Source: UBA9926 sp018645765 (GTDB lineage: Bacteria > Pseudomonadota > Gammaproteobacteria > Pseudomonadales > Azotimanducaceae). From it: a DNA stretch of 64,000 bases. The translations under genes were made by a program, and so were the position numbers. The DNA lies in the NCBI GenBank assembly GCA_949372755.1, contig CASIBO010000005.1:62001-126000 (forward strand), given 5' to 3'. How positions within the stretch are numbered: the first letter of the stretch is position 1; the number at the start of each line of letters is the position of its first letter. Under the pieces are notes generated by a model. It saw only the letters and a list, made by a program, of their open reading frames with translations, did not search any database and was not told the origin of the DNA. Positions 52,009 to 60,852 of this stretch are shown piece after piece.

Positions 52009-52557
52009 ATGGAGCAGGCATTTCGGACGATTCTCAAGCAGGTTGGCGAAGATCCAGAGCGCGAGGGTTTACGGGACACACCGAGTCGAGCCGCGAAGGC
52101 GATGGAATTCCTAACCAAGGGGTATGGCGAGACACTAGAAAGTCTTGTCAACGACGCGCTGTTTGCCTCAGATACCAGCGAGATGATCTTGGTTCAAGAT
52201 ATTGAACTGTATTCAATGTGCGAGCATCACATGCTGCCATTTATCGGCAAATGTCATGTTGCTTACTTGCCAACCGGCCGAGTCTTAGGCCTCAGCAAAG
52301 TCGCCCGAATCGTTGACATGTATGCACGCCGCCTGCAAATTCAGGAAAATCTGACCAAGCAAATTGCCGAGGCCATTGCTTCGGTAACCGGCGCGGCAGG
52401 CGTTGGGGTCATTATCGAAGCGCAGCACATGTGCATGATGATGCGTGGCGTCGAAAAACAGAACTCTATGATGAAAACCTCAATGATGCTGGGCCAATTT
52501 CAAGCGAACCAAAGCACGCGCATGGAGTTTTTATCGATTTTAGGACTGCCGCGCTAA
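52009..52557 (+). CDS. folE: GTP cyclohydrolase I
   Basis: 182 residues from ATG 52009, chosen because GGAGG sits five bases before it; a TTG start at 51973 would add 12 residues. Zinc ligands are in YSMCEHHMLPF (Cys and His) and EAQHMCMMMRG (Cys). It makes dihydroneopterin triphosphate for folate. It is short for the family at the N-terminus but complete in the catalytic core. It probably uses a promoter in the aroC/folE gap, where TATTATAG could be a -10. Confidence 0.96.
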   Translation: MEQAFRTILKQVGEDPEREGLRDTPSRAAKAMEFLTKGYGETLESLVNDALFASDTSEMILVQDIELYSMCEHHMLPFIGKCHVAYLPTGRVLGLSKVARIVDMYARRLQIQENLTKQIAEAIASVTGAAGVGVIIEAQHMCMMMRGVEKQNSMMKTSMMLGQFQANQSTRMEFLSILGLPR

Positions 52558-52569
52558 CCCATTATCGAA

Positions 52570-53466
52570 TTACGGTAGCAGAATCAAATCAAGACGCTCG
52601 CTTGGCAAGCCCTCAATCGGAGCCAGACGCCCCAATCCAAACGTCGACATTTGACATTCCAAGCCGCGCTCGGCCGTCATGTTCGCGAGCAGTTCGCTGG
52701 CAAGACGCCCTGTTTCATCAACGCCAGCGCTGGGCGCCAAAGTGACATCGCCGCCCGTGACCGCCAGCGCAACCTGTCGTATGTACGCTCCGGATGCGGG
52801 CTCATTTAAATGCTGCGTACACCAAAGACCGAGGGCTTCGGCCAGTTCCAACTCAGAACCCACCACGTCAGACCACGCTAATCGCAGGTACCCCAACTCA
52901 GAAAACGCAGCAAACAAGCGGCTTTTGAGACTCGGCGCCGCAGGAACAACTGACTCAACCCGAAAGTGGACCGCCTTATTGGACCGCTTTGAACCATAGA
53001 CCAACCAATAGGTCTGTGTTTGGAGCGCCTTACCCACCCAATAGAACTGGGTGCTTTCAGGTCCATACAACTTGGGCTGACCAAAAACCGCATTGGCCCA
53101 TTCGTTACTACTGCCGCAACCGCGGCCAACGCATTCAAACAACCCTTCGTAACCCTGGGCCACTGCTCGATTAAGAGATGCCATCACTTCTTCTAAGGAC
53201 GCATTATCATCTGCCTTGTAAGTTTGCCCTTGCAACACACCTTGAATCATCTGATATTCATCTCGGCTGAGGGTATTGCTAATCTTCTTAAGCCGACTCA
53301 GAAAAATCTTGTGACGCTCGACCGGGCCGGCCTGGGTAACATCGACCACTTCTGAGGCGATGTCTAGTTCGAGCGCCATTACGGCATTCGACCAAATCAA
53401 CCCGCCGACCATTGTTACGCTGAGAATGCCAAGGGCAATTTTTTGCTTCAGAAATTTAAGACTCAT
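52570..53466 (-). CDS. Exported DUF4892-like protein of unknown function
   Basis: 298 residues from ATG 53466, which overlaps the sixA stop (ATGA); a GTG at 53475 is also in frame. Begins MSLKFLKQKIALGILSVTMVGGLIWSNAVMALE, a signal peptide or anchor. The middle has FECVGRGCGSSNEWANAVFG and FYWVG, a cysteine-bearing pattern I associate with DUF4892. The C-terminus is hydrophilic with an unknown role. Product likely periplasmic or outer membrane. The DUF assignment is from memory and should be regarded as tentative. Confidence 0.6.
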   Translation of the reverse strand: MSLKFLKQKIALGILSVTMVGGLIWSNAVMALELDIASEVVDVTQAGPVERHKIFLSRLKKISNTLSRDEYQMIQGVLQGQTYKADDNASLEEVMASLNRAVAQGYEGLFECVGRGCGSSNEWANAVFGQPKLYGPESTQFYWVGKALQTQTYWLVYGSKRSNKAVHFRVESVVPAAPSLKSRLFAAFSELGYLRLAWSDVVGSELELAEALGLWCTQHLNEPASGAYIRQVALAVTGGDVTLAPSAGVDETGRLASELLANMTAERGLECQMSTFGLGRLAPIEGLPSERLDLILLP

Positions 53467-53954
53467 AGTTGCCACTCTAGTTGATGTTGATGACGAATTT
53501 GTGCGCCTAGAAAGACTTTCAAACCAAAGATACTAGCGGTCTTTGGGAGGACTTCGCGACCCGTTAAATTTTGAATCAAATGGCCAATTAACGGCATATG
53601 AAAGACCCAAATCACGGGCTGCCCCTCAGCTAAAAGCCAGGAGGCCAAATGATCAGAATCACCAGACGGCACCATTTCAACTGACTCGGGCAAAATCGGC
53701 AAATTGAGCACTTCTGAGACAATCTTCGCAGTCTGACGCGCCCTCAAATACGGACTCGAGCGAACACCTTGCGCTGATGGGGCTTTTTTCGCAAGTTCCG
53801 CCGCCGCCGCCTGCACCGCGTCGCGCCCCCACTGCGTTAAGGGGCGCGCAGCATCTTTTCCTGCAAGTGCCTGCGCCTCACCATGACGCATCAATACGAC
53901 CTCTATCATCTCAGCATCCGGGTTAACGGTATCAGCCATTGACGTCTCGATCAT
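53463..53954 (-). CDS. sixA: Phosphohistidine phosphatase SixA-like
   Basis: 163 residues. The histidine-phosphatase RHG motif is in VVLMRHGEAQALAGKDAARPLTQWGRDAV, and the second His is in VIWVFHMPLIGHLI. The N-terminal ~15 residues before IEVVLMRHG are not part of the fold, so the true start may be the Met at 53909. SixA removes phosphate from histidine-containing phosphotransfer proteins. It lies 5 bases after htpG and is coupled to the next gene. Confidence 0.85.
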   Translation of the reverse strand: MIETSMADTVNPDAEMIEVVLMRHGEAQALAGKDAARPLTQWGRDAVQAAAAELAKKAPSAQGVRSSPYLRARQTAKIVSEVLNLPILPESVEMVPSGDSDHLASWLLAEGQPVIWVFHMPLIGHLIQNLTGREVLPKTASIFGLKVFLGAQIRHQHQLEWQL

Positions 53955-53959
53955 CCGTT

Positions 53960-55852
53960 TTAGGTTGCCGTTAATTCCAGCAGGATCTTATTTAACCGCT
54001 GCACATAACTTGCAGGGTCCTGTAACTGACTGCCTTCTGCAAGCAGCGCTTGATCGAACAGCACTTGGGTTAAACTTTTAAAGCGATCCACATCAACCTC
54101 TTCATCTAAACGCTGGACCAAGGGATGGCCAACGTTGATCTCAAAAATCCGATTGGCATCGGGCACGTCTTGACCTGCTTGCGCCAGAATACGGCGCATT
54201 TGCATGCCCATTTCATCCTCCGCAACCACCAAACACGCGGGAGAATCGGTCAAACGGTGACTCACTTTGACTTCTGAGACAGCATCACCCAATTCAGTCT
54301 TAACGCGCTCGAGCAGCCCCTTCATGGCTTGCTCGGTTTCCGCTTGCGCCGCCTTACTTTCAGGGTCTGCTTCACCCAGATCTAATGACCCCTTGGCGAC
54401 ATCCTGCAAAGGTTTGCCATCAAAGTCCATCAAATGACCGACGAGCCATTCATCGATTCGGTCCGACAAAAGCAGGACTTCCACGCCTTTTGCTCGAAAC
54501 ACCTCTAGATGCGGGCTGTTTGCAGCAGTCGCATGGTTGTCTGCGGCAACATAATAGATCTTTTCTTGATCCGGCTTCATTCGAGCGACATAGTCCGCCA
54601 GAGACTGATTTTGAGCTGGCTCGCCCGTCTCTGTCGTTGCGAATCGCAGCAGCGACGCGATCTTTTCTTTGTTTGCAAAATCTTCTGCTGGGCCTTCTTT
54701 TAACACTTGCCCAAATTCTGTCCAAAAACCCTGGTAGGTGTCAGGATCCTTCTTGGCCAATTTTTCTAGGGTATCAAGTGCCCGTTTCGTGAGCGCCGAC
54801 TTCATCGATTCAATCGCAGGATCTTTTTGTAAAATTTCCCGAGACACGTTCAAGGACAGATCATTAGAATCAACGACCCCTTTTATAAACCTGAGATACA
54901 AAGGGAGAAACTGTTCGGCCTCATCCATAATAAAAACTCGCTGCACATAGAGCTTCAATCCCTTGGGTGCTTCGCGGTTCCAGAGATCAAAAGGCGCCTT
55001 AGCCGGGACAAAAATCAAACTGGTGTAATCGAGCTTGCCCTCCACCCGATTATGACTCCACGTCAAGGCATCCTGAAAATCGTGTGCAATGTGCTTGTAA
55101 AAATCTTGGTATTCGTCGTCCTTGACCTCAGATCGAGACCGGGTCCAGAGCGCTGTCGCGCTGTTGACGACCTCCTCTGTCGCCGCCTCATCCTCTTGTT
55201 CAGCCGGTTTTAAGATCGACACCGGAACAGACACATGATCGGCATACTTTTTGATGACATTCTGCAGACGCCAATAGTCGAGGAACTCTTCGTGTTCACT
55301 TTGCAGGTGCAAAGTAACGCTCGTACCACGCTCGGCTTTATCGATGGTTTCAATTTCGTAATCGGCCTCACCGGTCGAGGCCCATCGAACGCCCTCGGAC
55401 TCGGCATCGCCAGCCCGCCGAGTCTCGACCACGACTTTTTTTGCAACGATAAAAGCGGAATAAAAACCGACCCCGAACTGACCAATTAGTTGTGAATCTT
55501 TTTTCTGGTCACCCGTTAAACCTGACAAAAACTCCGCCGTACCGGATTTAGCAATGGTCCCCAAATGGCTCACTACATCTGCTCGATTCATGCCGATACC
55601 ATTGTCGATAAACGACAATGTTTTTTCCTCGGCATCGGCAATGACTCGAATTTGGTAGTCCGCACCCTCGTCAGCCAGAGCCTCATTAGACAGTGTTTGG
55701 AACCGAAGCTTATCGATCGCATCGGATGCGTTGGAGATTAATTCCCTTAAAAAGATTTCTTTATTGGAGTAAAGAGAATGGATCATCAGCTGAAGCAATT
55801 GCTTCGCCTCAGTCTGGAACCCTAGTGTTTCTTTTTCTGTTGCGTCCGACAT
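53960..55852 (-). CDS. htpG: Chaperone HtpG (Hsp90)
   Basis: 630 residues. N-terminal ATPase of the GHKL type: ISNASDAIDKLRFQ, IDNGIGM, then GTIAKSGT, with LIGQFGVGFYSAFIVA; middle domain RVFIMDEAEQFLPLYLRF, SNDLSLNVSREILQ; C-terminal dimerisation domain. It folds client proteins in stress. I see no clear sigma-32 box upstream. sixA and a DUF4892-like gene follow closely. Confidence 0.98.
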   Translation of the reverse strand: MSDATEKETLGFQTEAKQLLQLMIHSLYSNKEIFLRELISNASDAIDKLRFQTLSNEALADEGADYQIRVIADAEEKTLSFIDNGIGMNRADVVSHLGTIAKSGTAEFLSGLTGDQKKDSQLIGQFGVGFYSAFIVAKKVVVETRRAGDAESEGVRWASTGEADYEIETIDKAERGTSVTLHLQSEHEEFLDYWRLQNVIKKYADHVSVPVSILKPAEQEDEAATEEVVNSATALWTRSRSEVKDDEYQDFYKHIAHDFQDALTWSHNRVEGKLDYTSLIFVPAKAPFDLWNREAPKGLKLYVQRVFIMDEAEQFLPLYLRFIKGVVDSNDLSLNVSREILQKDPAIESMKSALTKRALDTLEKLAKKDPDTYQGFWTEFGQVLKEGPAEDFANKEKIASLLRFATTETGEPAQNQSLADYVARMKPDQEKIYYVAADNHATAANSPHLEVFRAKGVEVLLLSDRIDEWLVGHLMDFDGKPLQDVAKGSLDLGEADPESKAAQAETEQAMKGLLERVKTELGDAVSEVKVSHRLTDSPACLVVAEDEMGMQMRRILAQAGQDVPDANRIFEINVGHPLVQRLDEEVDVDRFKSLTQVLFDQALLAEGSQLQDPASYVQRLNKILLELTAT

Positions 55853-55939
55853 GAGCTACCTCACTATTAATATCTATCCAAATTTGGGGGTTTGTTCAGT
55901 GAATTCAACCCCTCACACGGATATTCGAGATCAAAAAAA

Positions 55940-55956
55940 AGCGGCTATTAGCCGCT
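55940..55956. terminator. Bidirectional terminator after sucD
   Basis: Stem AGCGGCTA-T-TAGCCGCT flanked by A8 on the left and T6 on the right. On the - strand it ends in a T-rich tract 20 bases after the sucD stop, closing the TCA operon before htpG. Confidence 0.85.
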
Positions 55957-55974
55957 TTTTTCTTGATAACCCGA

Positions 55975-56850
55975 CTAGGACCAGCCCGTCGCTTCTTTTA
56001 ACGCATCACCAATCGAGGCAAGACTCTTAACCGTCACAACCCCTGCTGCTGTTAGCGCTGCAAATTTGTCGTCGGCTGTACCCTTACCGCCGGCGATGAT
56101 GGCACCAGCATGGCCCATGCGCTTACCGGGTGGCGCTGTAACACCTGCAATGTAGCCAACAACCGGCTTGGTAACGTGCGCCTTGATGTACTCAGCGGCT
56201 TCTTCCTCGGCATTTCCACCGATCTCACCCACCATGACAATGGCTTCAGTGCCGGGATCGTTCTCGAACAGCTCAAGCACGTCAATAAAATTCGTCCCGG
56301 GGATCGGATCTCCGCCAATTCCAACACACGTGCTCTGACCAAAGCCTAGATCGGTTGTTTGCTTGACTGCCTCATAGGTCAAGGTCCCGGATCGAGAAAC
56401 AATACCCACTCGACCTGGCAGGTGGATATCACCTGGCATGATCCCAATCTTGCATTGCCCCGGCGTAATCACCCCCGGACAGTTTGGTCCAATCAGTCGA
56501 ATTCCTAGCTCATCAACTCGAACCTTCACGGCGAGCATATCAAGGGTAGGTAACCCTTCTGTAATGCAGACAATCAGTTTAATGCCGGCTTCGGCAGCTT
56601 CCAAAATACCGTCTTTAGCAAACGCCGCTGGCACATAAATAACCGTCGCGTCGGCGCCGGTTTCCGCAACGGCCGCAGCAACCGTATCAAAAACCGGTAG
56701 ACCTAGGTGGGTCTGACCGCCCTTACCGGGCGTGATGCCACCCACCATTTGAGTCCCATAAGCGATCGATTGTTGCGAATGCAGCGTGCCTTGGGCACCG
56801 GTGAATCCTTGACAAATAACCTTCGTTTCTTTGCTGACTAAAACGCTCAT
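55975..56850 (-). CDS. sucD: Succinyl-CoA synthetase alpha subunit
   Basis: 291 residues. CoA-binding GFTGAQGTLHSQQSIAYGTQMVGGITPGKGG, phosphohistidine loop GKRMGHAGAIIAGG and FENDPGTEAIVMVGEIGG. It works with SucC to convert succinyl-CoA to succinate with ATP or GTP formation. The start overlaps sucC by 4 bases. Confidence 0.98.
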   Translation of the reverse strand: MSVLVSKETKVICQGFTGAQGTLHSQQSIAYGTQMVGGITPGKGGQTHLGLPVFDTVAAAVAETGADATVIYVPAAFAKDGILEAAEAGIKLIVCITEGLPTLDMLAVKVRVDELGIRLIGPNCPGVITPGQCKIGIMPGDIHLPGRVGIVSRSGTLTYEAVKQTTDLGFGQSTCVGIGGDPIPGTNFIDVLELFENDPGTEAIVMVGEIGGNAEEEAAEYIKAHVTKPVVGYIAGVTAPPGKRMGHAGAIIAGGKGTADDKFAALTAAGVVTVKSLASIGDALKEATGWS

Positions 56851-58016
56851 TGTGCTCCTCCTGCTGCCTTTACAACTTGTTCAACCGCATCCGTCAGGCT
56901 GGTTGCCGCAATCACTTCAACATCACTTTCGGCCAATGTTTTGACACCGAGCTCCGCGTTATTGCCTTCAAATCTAACAACAACCGGTACACTCACACCG
57001 ACCTCTTTAACCGCCCCGATGATCCCCTCCGCAATAATGTCGCATCGGACGATCCCACCAAAGATATTGATCAGAACCGCCTTAACCGCCGTATCCGACA
57101 AAATAATCTTGAAGGCTTCGCTCACCGCTTCCTTGGTTGCACCGCCGCCAACATCCAAGAAATTCGCAGGTTGTCCCCCAAAGAGCTTGACCAAATCCAT
57201 CGTTCCCATGGCTAATCCAGCACCATTGACCATACAACCGATATTGCCTTCAAGGGCCACGTAATTGAGCCCAAACTCGGCTGCCTGCGCCTCACGCTCA
57301 TCTTCTTGAGAAGCATCATTCATCAAGGCAAGCGCCTTCTGGCGATACAGCGCATTACCATCGATCGAGACCTTCGCATCGAGACAATGGATGTCGCCGG
57401 CTTCGGTCACAACCAAAGGGTTAATCTCAAGCAAAGACAAATCGCGCTCGACAAACAACTTCGAGAGCGTGACAAACACTTGCGCAAACTGGTTAATCTG
57501 TTTGCCTTCAAGACCGAGCTTGAACGCCATCTCACGACCCTGGTAGGCCTGCCCACCTAATGCAGGATCAATCACCGCTCTGAGAATTTTTTCAGGGGTT
57601 TCTTCAGCAACTTGTTCAATTTCAACGCCGCCCTCGGTGGACGCCATAAAGACGACTCGCTGGCTCGAGCGATCAATGACGGCACCCAAGTACAATTCAC
57701 GCGCGATATCGGTACAGGTTTCGACGAAAATCTTAGACACAGGCTGACCGTGCTCGTCTGTTTGAAAGGTCACTAAATTCGTTCCAATCAAACTATCGGC
57801 AAATGCTTTAATCTCATCAAAATCAGAAAACAACTTCACACCGCCGGCTTTACCGCGGCCACCTGCATGCACTTGCGCCTTAACGACCCATCGGTCCCCG
57901 CCAATTTTCTTGGCTGCCGCCACGGCTTCATCACCACTGTCTACGGCAATACCCTCAGAAACGGGCAGGCCATATTCAGCGAACAATTGCTTCGCTTGGT
58001 ACTCATGAAGATTCAT
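56847..58016 (-). CDS. sucC: Succinyl-CoA synthetase beta subunit
   Basis: 389 residues. ATP-grasp domain starting MNLHEYQAKQLFAEYGLPV, with VKAQVHAGGRGKAGGVKL, SLLEINPLVV and FLDVGGGATKEAV. It binds nucleotide and succinate. Its start lies 132 bases after lpd; the gap shows no gene. Confidence 0.98.
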   Translation of the reverse strand: MNLHEYQAKQLFAEYGLPVSEGIAVDSGDEAVAAAKKIGGDRWVVKAQVHAGGRGKAGGVKLFSDFDEIKAFADSLIGTNLVTFQTDEHGQPVSKIFVETCTDIARELYLGAVIDRSSQRVVFMASTEGGVEIEQVAEETPEKILRAVIDPALGGQAYQGREMAFKLGLEGKQINQFAQVFVTLSKLFVERDLSLLEINPLVVTEAGDIHCLDAKVSIDGNALYRQKALALMNDASQEDEREAQAAEFGLNYVALEGNIGCMVNGAGLAMGTMDLVKLFGGQPANFLDVGGGATKEAVSEAFKIILSDTAVKAVLINIFGGIVRCDIIAEGIIGAVKEVGVSVPVVVRFEGNNAELGVKTLAESDVEVIAATSLTDAVEQVVKAAGGAQ

Positions 58017-58148
58017 ATACTGCTTCCCTTTGGTTCATTGTAATCGTTGTTAATTTGTCGCGGAATTAGCGCTTCTCAGTGTTCTCTTCGCCATTTATTT
58101 GAGGCGCCCATCACTAAACCATCAGCCTACCGCCTCCAAAATCCTTTC

Positions 58149-59585
58149 TCAGCGCCGTTTTCGGTGTGCAATATGAATGGCATGACCAGAAACTGCAAGT
58201 GCCGCTTCATGTAAGCCTTCCGAGAGTGTCGGGTGAGCAAACATGGTGAGACCAAGATCTTCCGCAGACGCCCCAAATTCCATTGCAATAACGGCTTCTG
58301 CAATTAATTCTGAGCAATGCGCGCCGATCATGTGGACCCCCAAGACGCGGTCCGTCGCAGCATCAGCAATTACTTTGATCAGACCCGCCGTCTCATTACT
58401 GGCCATAGCGCGGCCGCTGGCAGCTAATGGGAAAACGCCAACCTTAAACGCCGTTTCCGCGGCGCTGAGCTCGGCTTCGGTCGCGCCAACCCAGGCAATT
58501 TCCGGATGGGTGTAAATCACCCAAGGCACTGTTTCGTAATTGACTTGCGGTTTGCCGCCTGCAATCCGCTCGGCAACCATCACTCCCTCTTCCATCCCCT
58601 TGTGCGCAAGCATCGCTCCACGAACGGCGTCGCCAACCGCGTAGACTCCCACACAAGTCGTTTCACAAACCTCATTCACCTCAATCAATCCTCGGTCATC
58701 GACGACAACACCAGCATCCGACGCAATCAGATCTTTCGTTTCTGCCTGCCGGCCGACCGCGACGATCAGACGATCAACCGTTAATTTTTGGGTCCCATCG
58801 CCATCTTCATAGGTGACCTCAACACCAGACTTCTTGATTTTGCTGCCAGTCACTTTGGCGCCCAAGCGAATATCCAGGCCCTGCTTTTTGAAGAGTTTCA
58901 AGGCTTCTTTTGAAACTTGTTTGTCCGCCGTTGGCAAAAAAGTAGGCACTGCTTCCAGCAGAACCACTTTGGCACCCAGCCTGCTCCAAACACTGCCGAG
59001 CTCCAAACCAATCACCCCCGCACCGATCACGCCCAGCGTTTTCGGCACCGTATCAAATGCAAGTGCACCAGTGGAGTCGACAATCATTTTGTCGTCTCGT
59101 GCACACGCCGGGATATCAACCGGACTGGACCCTGGCGCTAAAATAATATGCTCGGCGGCAACCGTACTCACCTGATCAGCCGCATCCGTTACCTGCAATA
59201 TTTTACCCGCCTGCAGCGTTGCCGTACCCGTCACGACTTCAACCCCGTTGGATTTTAATAACCCAGCCACACCCTTGGTTAGGTTTTGAACGATCAAATC
59301 TTTGTGTCGCTGCATCTGCGCCACGTCCAAGGCAAGCCCCTGGGTCATAATCCCCAAATCCTCGAATTCAGACTGCGCCTGACTAAACTTGTGGGACGTA
59401 TCCAATAACGCTTTGGAGGGAATGCATCCAACATTTAAGCAGGTTCCGCCCAGCACCGCCTGACCGCTAGCATCCACCCAGCGATCGATGCAAACCGTTT
59501 TCAAACCTAACTGCGCGGCGCGTATAGCTGCGTGATACCCGGCAGGCCCTGCGCCGACGACCGCCACATCAAATTGTTCGCTCAT
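58149..59585 (-). CDS. lpdA: Dihydrolipoyl dehydrogenase
   Basis: 478 residues. FAD motif VVGAGPAGYHAAIRAAQLG, redox disulfide C49/C54 in GGTCLNVGCIPSKALL, NAD motif GVIGAGVIGLELGSVWSRLG, second FAD signature GVYAVGDAVRGAMLAHK and the catalytic His near AHPTLSEGLHEAAL. It reoxidises lipoyl groups as E3 of 2-oxoglutarate dehydrogenase. Its location in the suc operon suggests a dedicated E3; a separate E3 for pyruvate dehydrogenase may exist elsewhere. Confidence 0.97.
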   Translation of the reverse strand: MSEQFDVAVVGAGPAGYHAAIRAAQLGLKTVCIDRWVDASGQAVLGGTCLNVGCIPSKALLDTSHKFSQAQSEFEDLGIMTQGLALDVAQMQRHKDLIVQNLTKGVAGLLKSNGVEVVTGTATLQAGKILQVTDAADQVSTVAAEHIILAPGSSPVDIPACARDDKMIVDSTGALAFDTVPKTLGVIGAGVIGLELGSVWSRLGAKVVLLEAVPTFLPTADKQVSKEALKLFKKQGLDIRLGAKVTGSKIKKSGVEVTYEDGDGTQKLTVDRLIVAVGRQAETKDLIASDAGVVVDDRGLIEVNEVCETTCVGVYAVGDAVRGAMLAHKGMEEGVMVAERIAGGKPQVNYETVPWVIYTHPEIAWVGATEAELSAAETAFKVGVFPLAASGRAMASNETAGLIKVIADAATDRVLGVHMIGAHCSELIAEAVIAMEFGASAEDLGLTMFAHPTLSEGLHEAALAVSGHAIHIAHRKRR

Positions 59586-59595
59586 GGTTCTTCCT

Positions 59596-60846
59596 TTAAA
59601 TATCTAACAAGATTCTCGCGGGTTCTTCGAGAAAATCCTTAACGGTGACTAAAAACCGAACCGCTTCTTGACCATCAATCAATCGGTGATCATAAGACAA
59701 GGCCAAATACATCATCGGGCGAATCACGACCTCGCCCTCAATCGCCATGGGCCGATCCTGAATCTTGTGCATGCCTAGAATCGCGGTCTGCGGCGGGTTT
59801 AATATGGGCGTCGACAACATCGAACCGAACACCCCGCCATTCGAAATGGTGAAGGTGCCACCCGTCATCTCATCAATACTCAGCTGCGCATTATTTGCTT
59901 TGAGACCATACTGCCCAATCTGATCCTCGATCTCAGCAAGTGTTAAGCTATCCGCATCGCGAATCACCGGGACCACCAACCCTCTCGGCGAAGACACCGC
60001 GACCCCCACGTCTTGATAACCGTGATACACAACATCGGCGCCATCAATGGAGGCATTCACACCCGGAAAGCGTTTGAGCGCCTCCGTACAGGCTTTCACA
60101 AAAAACGACATAAACCCCAAACGGGTTCCATTGTGGGCTTTTTGAAACGCTTCTTTATATTGCTTTCGCAGTAACATGATCGCGGTCATGTCCACTTCAT
60201 TGAAGGTAGTGAGCATCGCGGCATTTTGTTGCGCTTCGACCAAGCGTTTAGCAATACTCGCGCGGAGCCGAGTCATCGGCACACGACGCTCGATCCGGTC
60301 GCCTGAGGCAGTCCGGTCAACACCAGCAGACACCGTCATATTTGTTGCAACGGAAATCGGGTTTTCAGAACCGATTTGTTGCGCCCGGGCCACCGCTTGC
60401 AAAACGTCTTCCTTATTGATGAGACCATTTTTACCAGTGCCAACTATAGATGCTAAGACAATGCTCGACTCTTCCGCGAGTTTGCGCGCAGACGGGCTCG
60501 CTGACGGCGTGATCGCCGCCGTAGACGAGGTGGTGGACGAAGCCGAACTCGGTTGATTCTCATCTGCGTCTTGCCCAGCCGCAGCCACGTCAGCTGAACC
60601 CTCAGTTTGATTTTCACCTGTTTCAAATTTGGCTAAGCATTCCTCGGAACCCACCACAGCGCCAACCGCTTTTAGGATTTTGGTCAGCCGGCCAGCGGAT
60701 GGCGCCACCACTTCCAAGACCACTTTGTCAGTCTCGATATCGACCAGAATTTGGTCTCGAGCAACCCACTGCCCAACCGCAACATGCCAGCTGGCGACCT
60801 CACCATCTGCAATCGACTCCGGAAATACGGGTGCGTTTATATCCAT
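59596..60846 (-). CDS. sucB: 2-oxoglutarate dehydrogenase E2, dihydrolipoyl succinyltransferase
   Basis: 416 residues. One lipoyl domain with K41 in VDIETDKVVLEVVAP, then an Ala/Ser-rich linker with a run of S/T (~95-125), the E1/E3-binding domain (SPSARKLAEESSIVLASIVGTGKNGLINKEDV), and the catalytic domain with the acyltransferase His in LSYDHRLIDGQEAVRFL (H387, D391). It passes the succinyl group to CoA. Begins 6 bases after sucA. Confidence 0.98.
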   Translation of the reverse strand: MDINAPVFPESIADGEVASWHVAVGQWVARDQILVDIETDKVVLEVVAPSAGRLTKILKAVGAVVGSEECLAKFETGENQTEGSADVAAAGQDADENQPSSASSTTSSTAAITPSASPSARKLAEESSIVLASIVGTGKNGLINKEDVLQAVARAQQIGSENPISVATNMTVSAGVDRTASGDRIERRVPMTRLRASIAKRLVEAQQNAAMLTTFNEVDMTAIMLLRKQYKEAFQKAHNGTRLGFMSFFVKACTEALKRFPGVNASIDGADVVYHGYQDVGVAVSSPRGLVVPVIRDADSLTLAEIEDQIGQYGLKANNAQLSIDEMTGGTFTISNGGVFGSMLSTPILNPPQTAILGMHKIQDRPMAIEGEVVIRPMMYLALSYDHRLIDGQEAVRFLVTVKDFLEEPARILLDI

Positions 60847-60852
60847 GCGCTC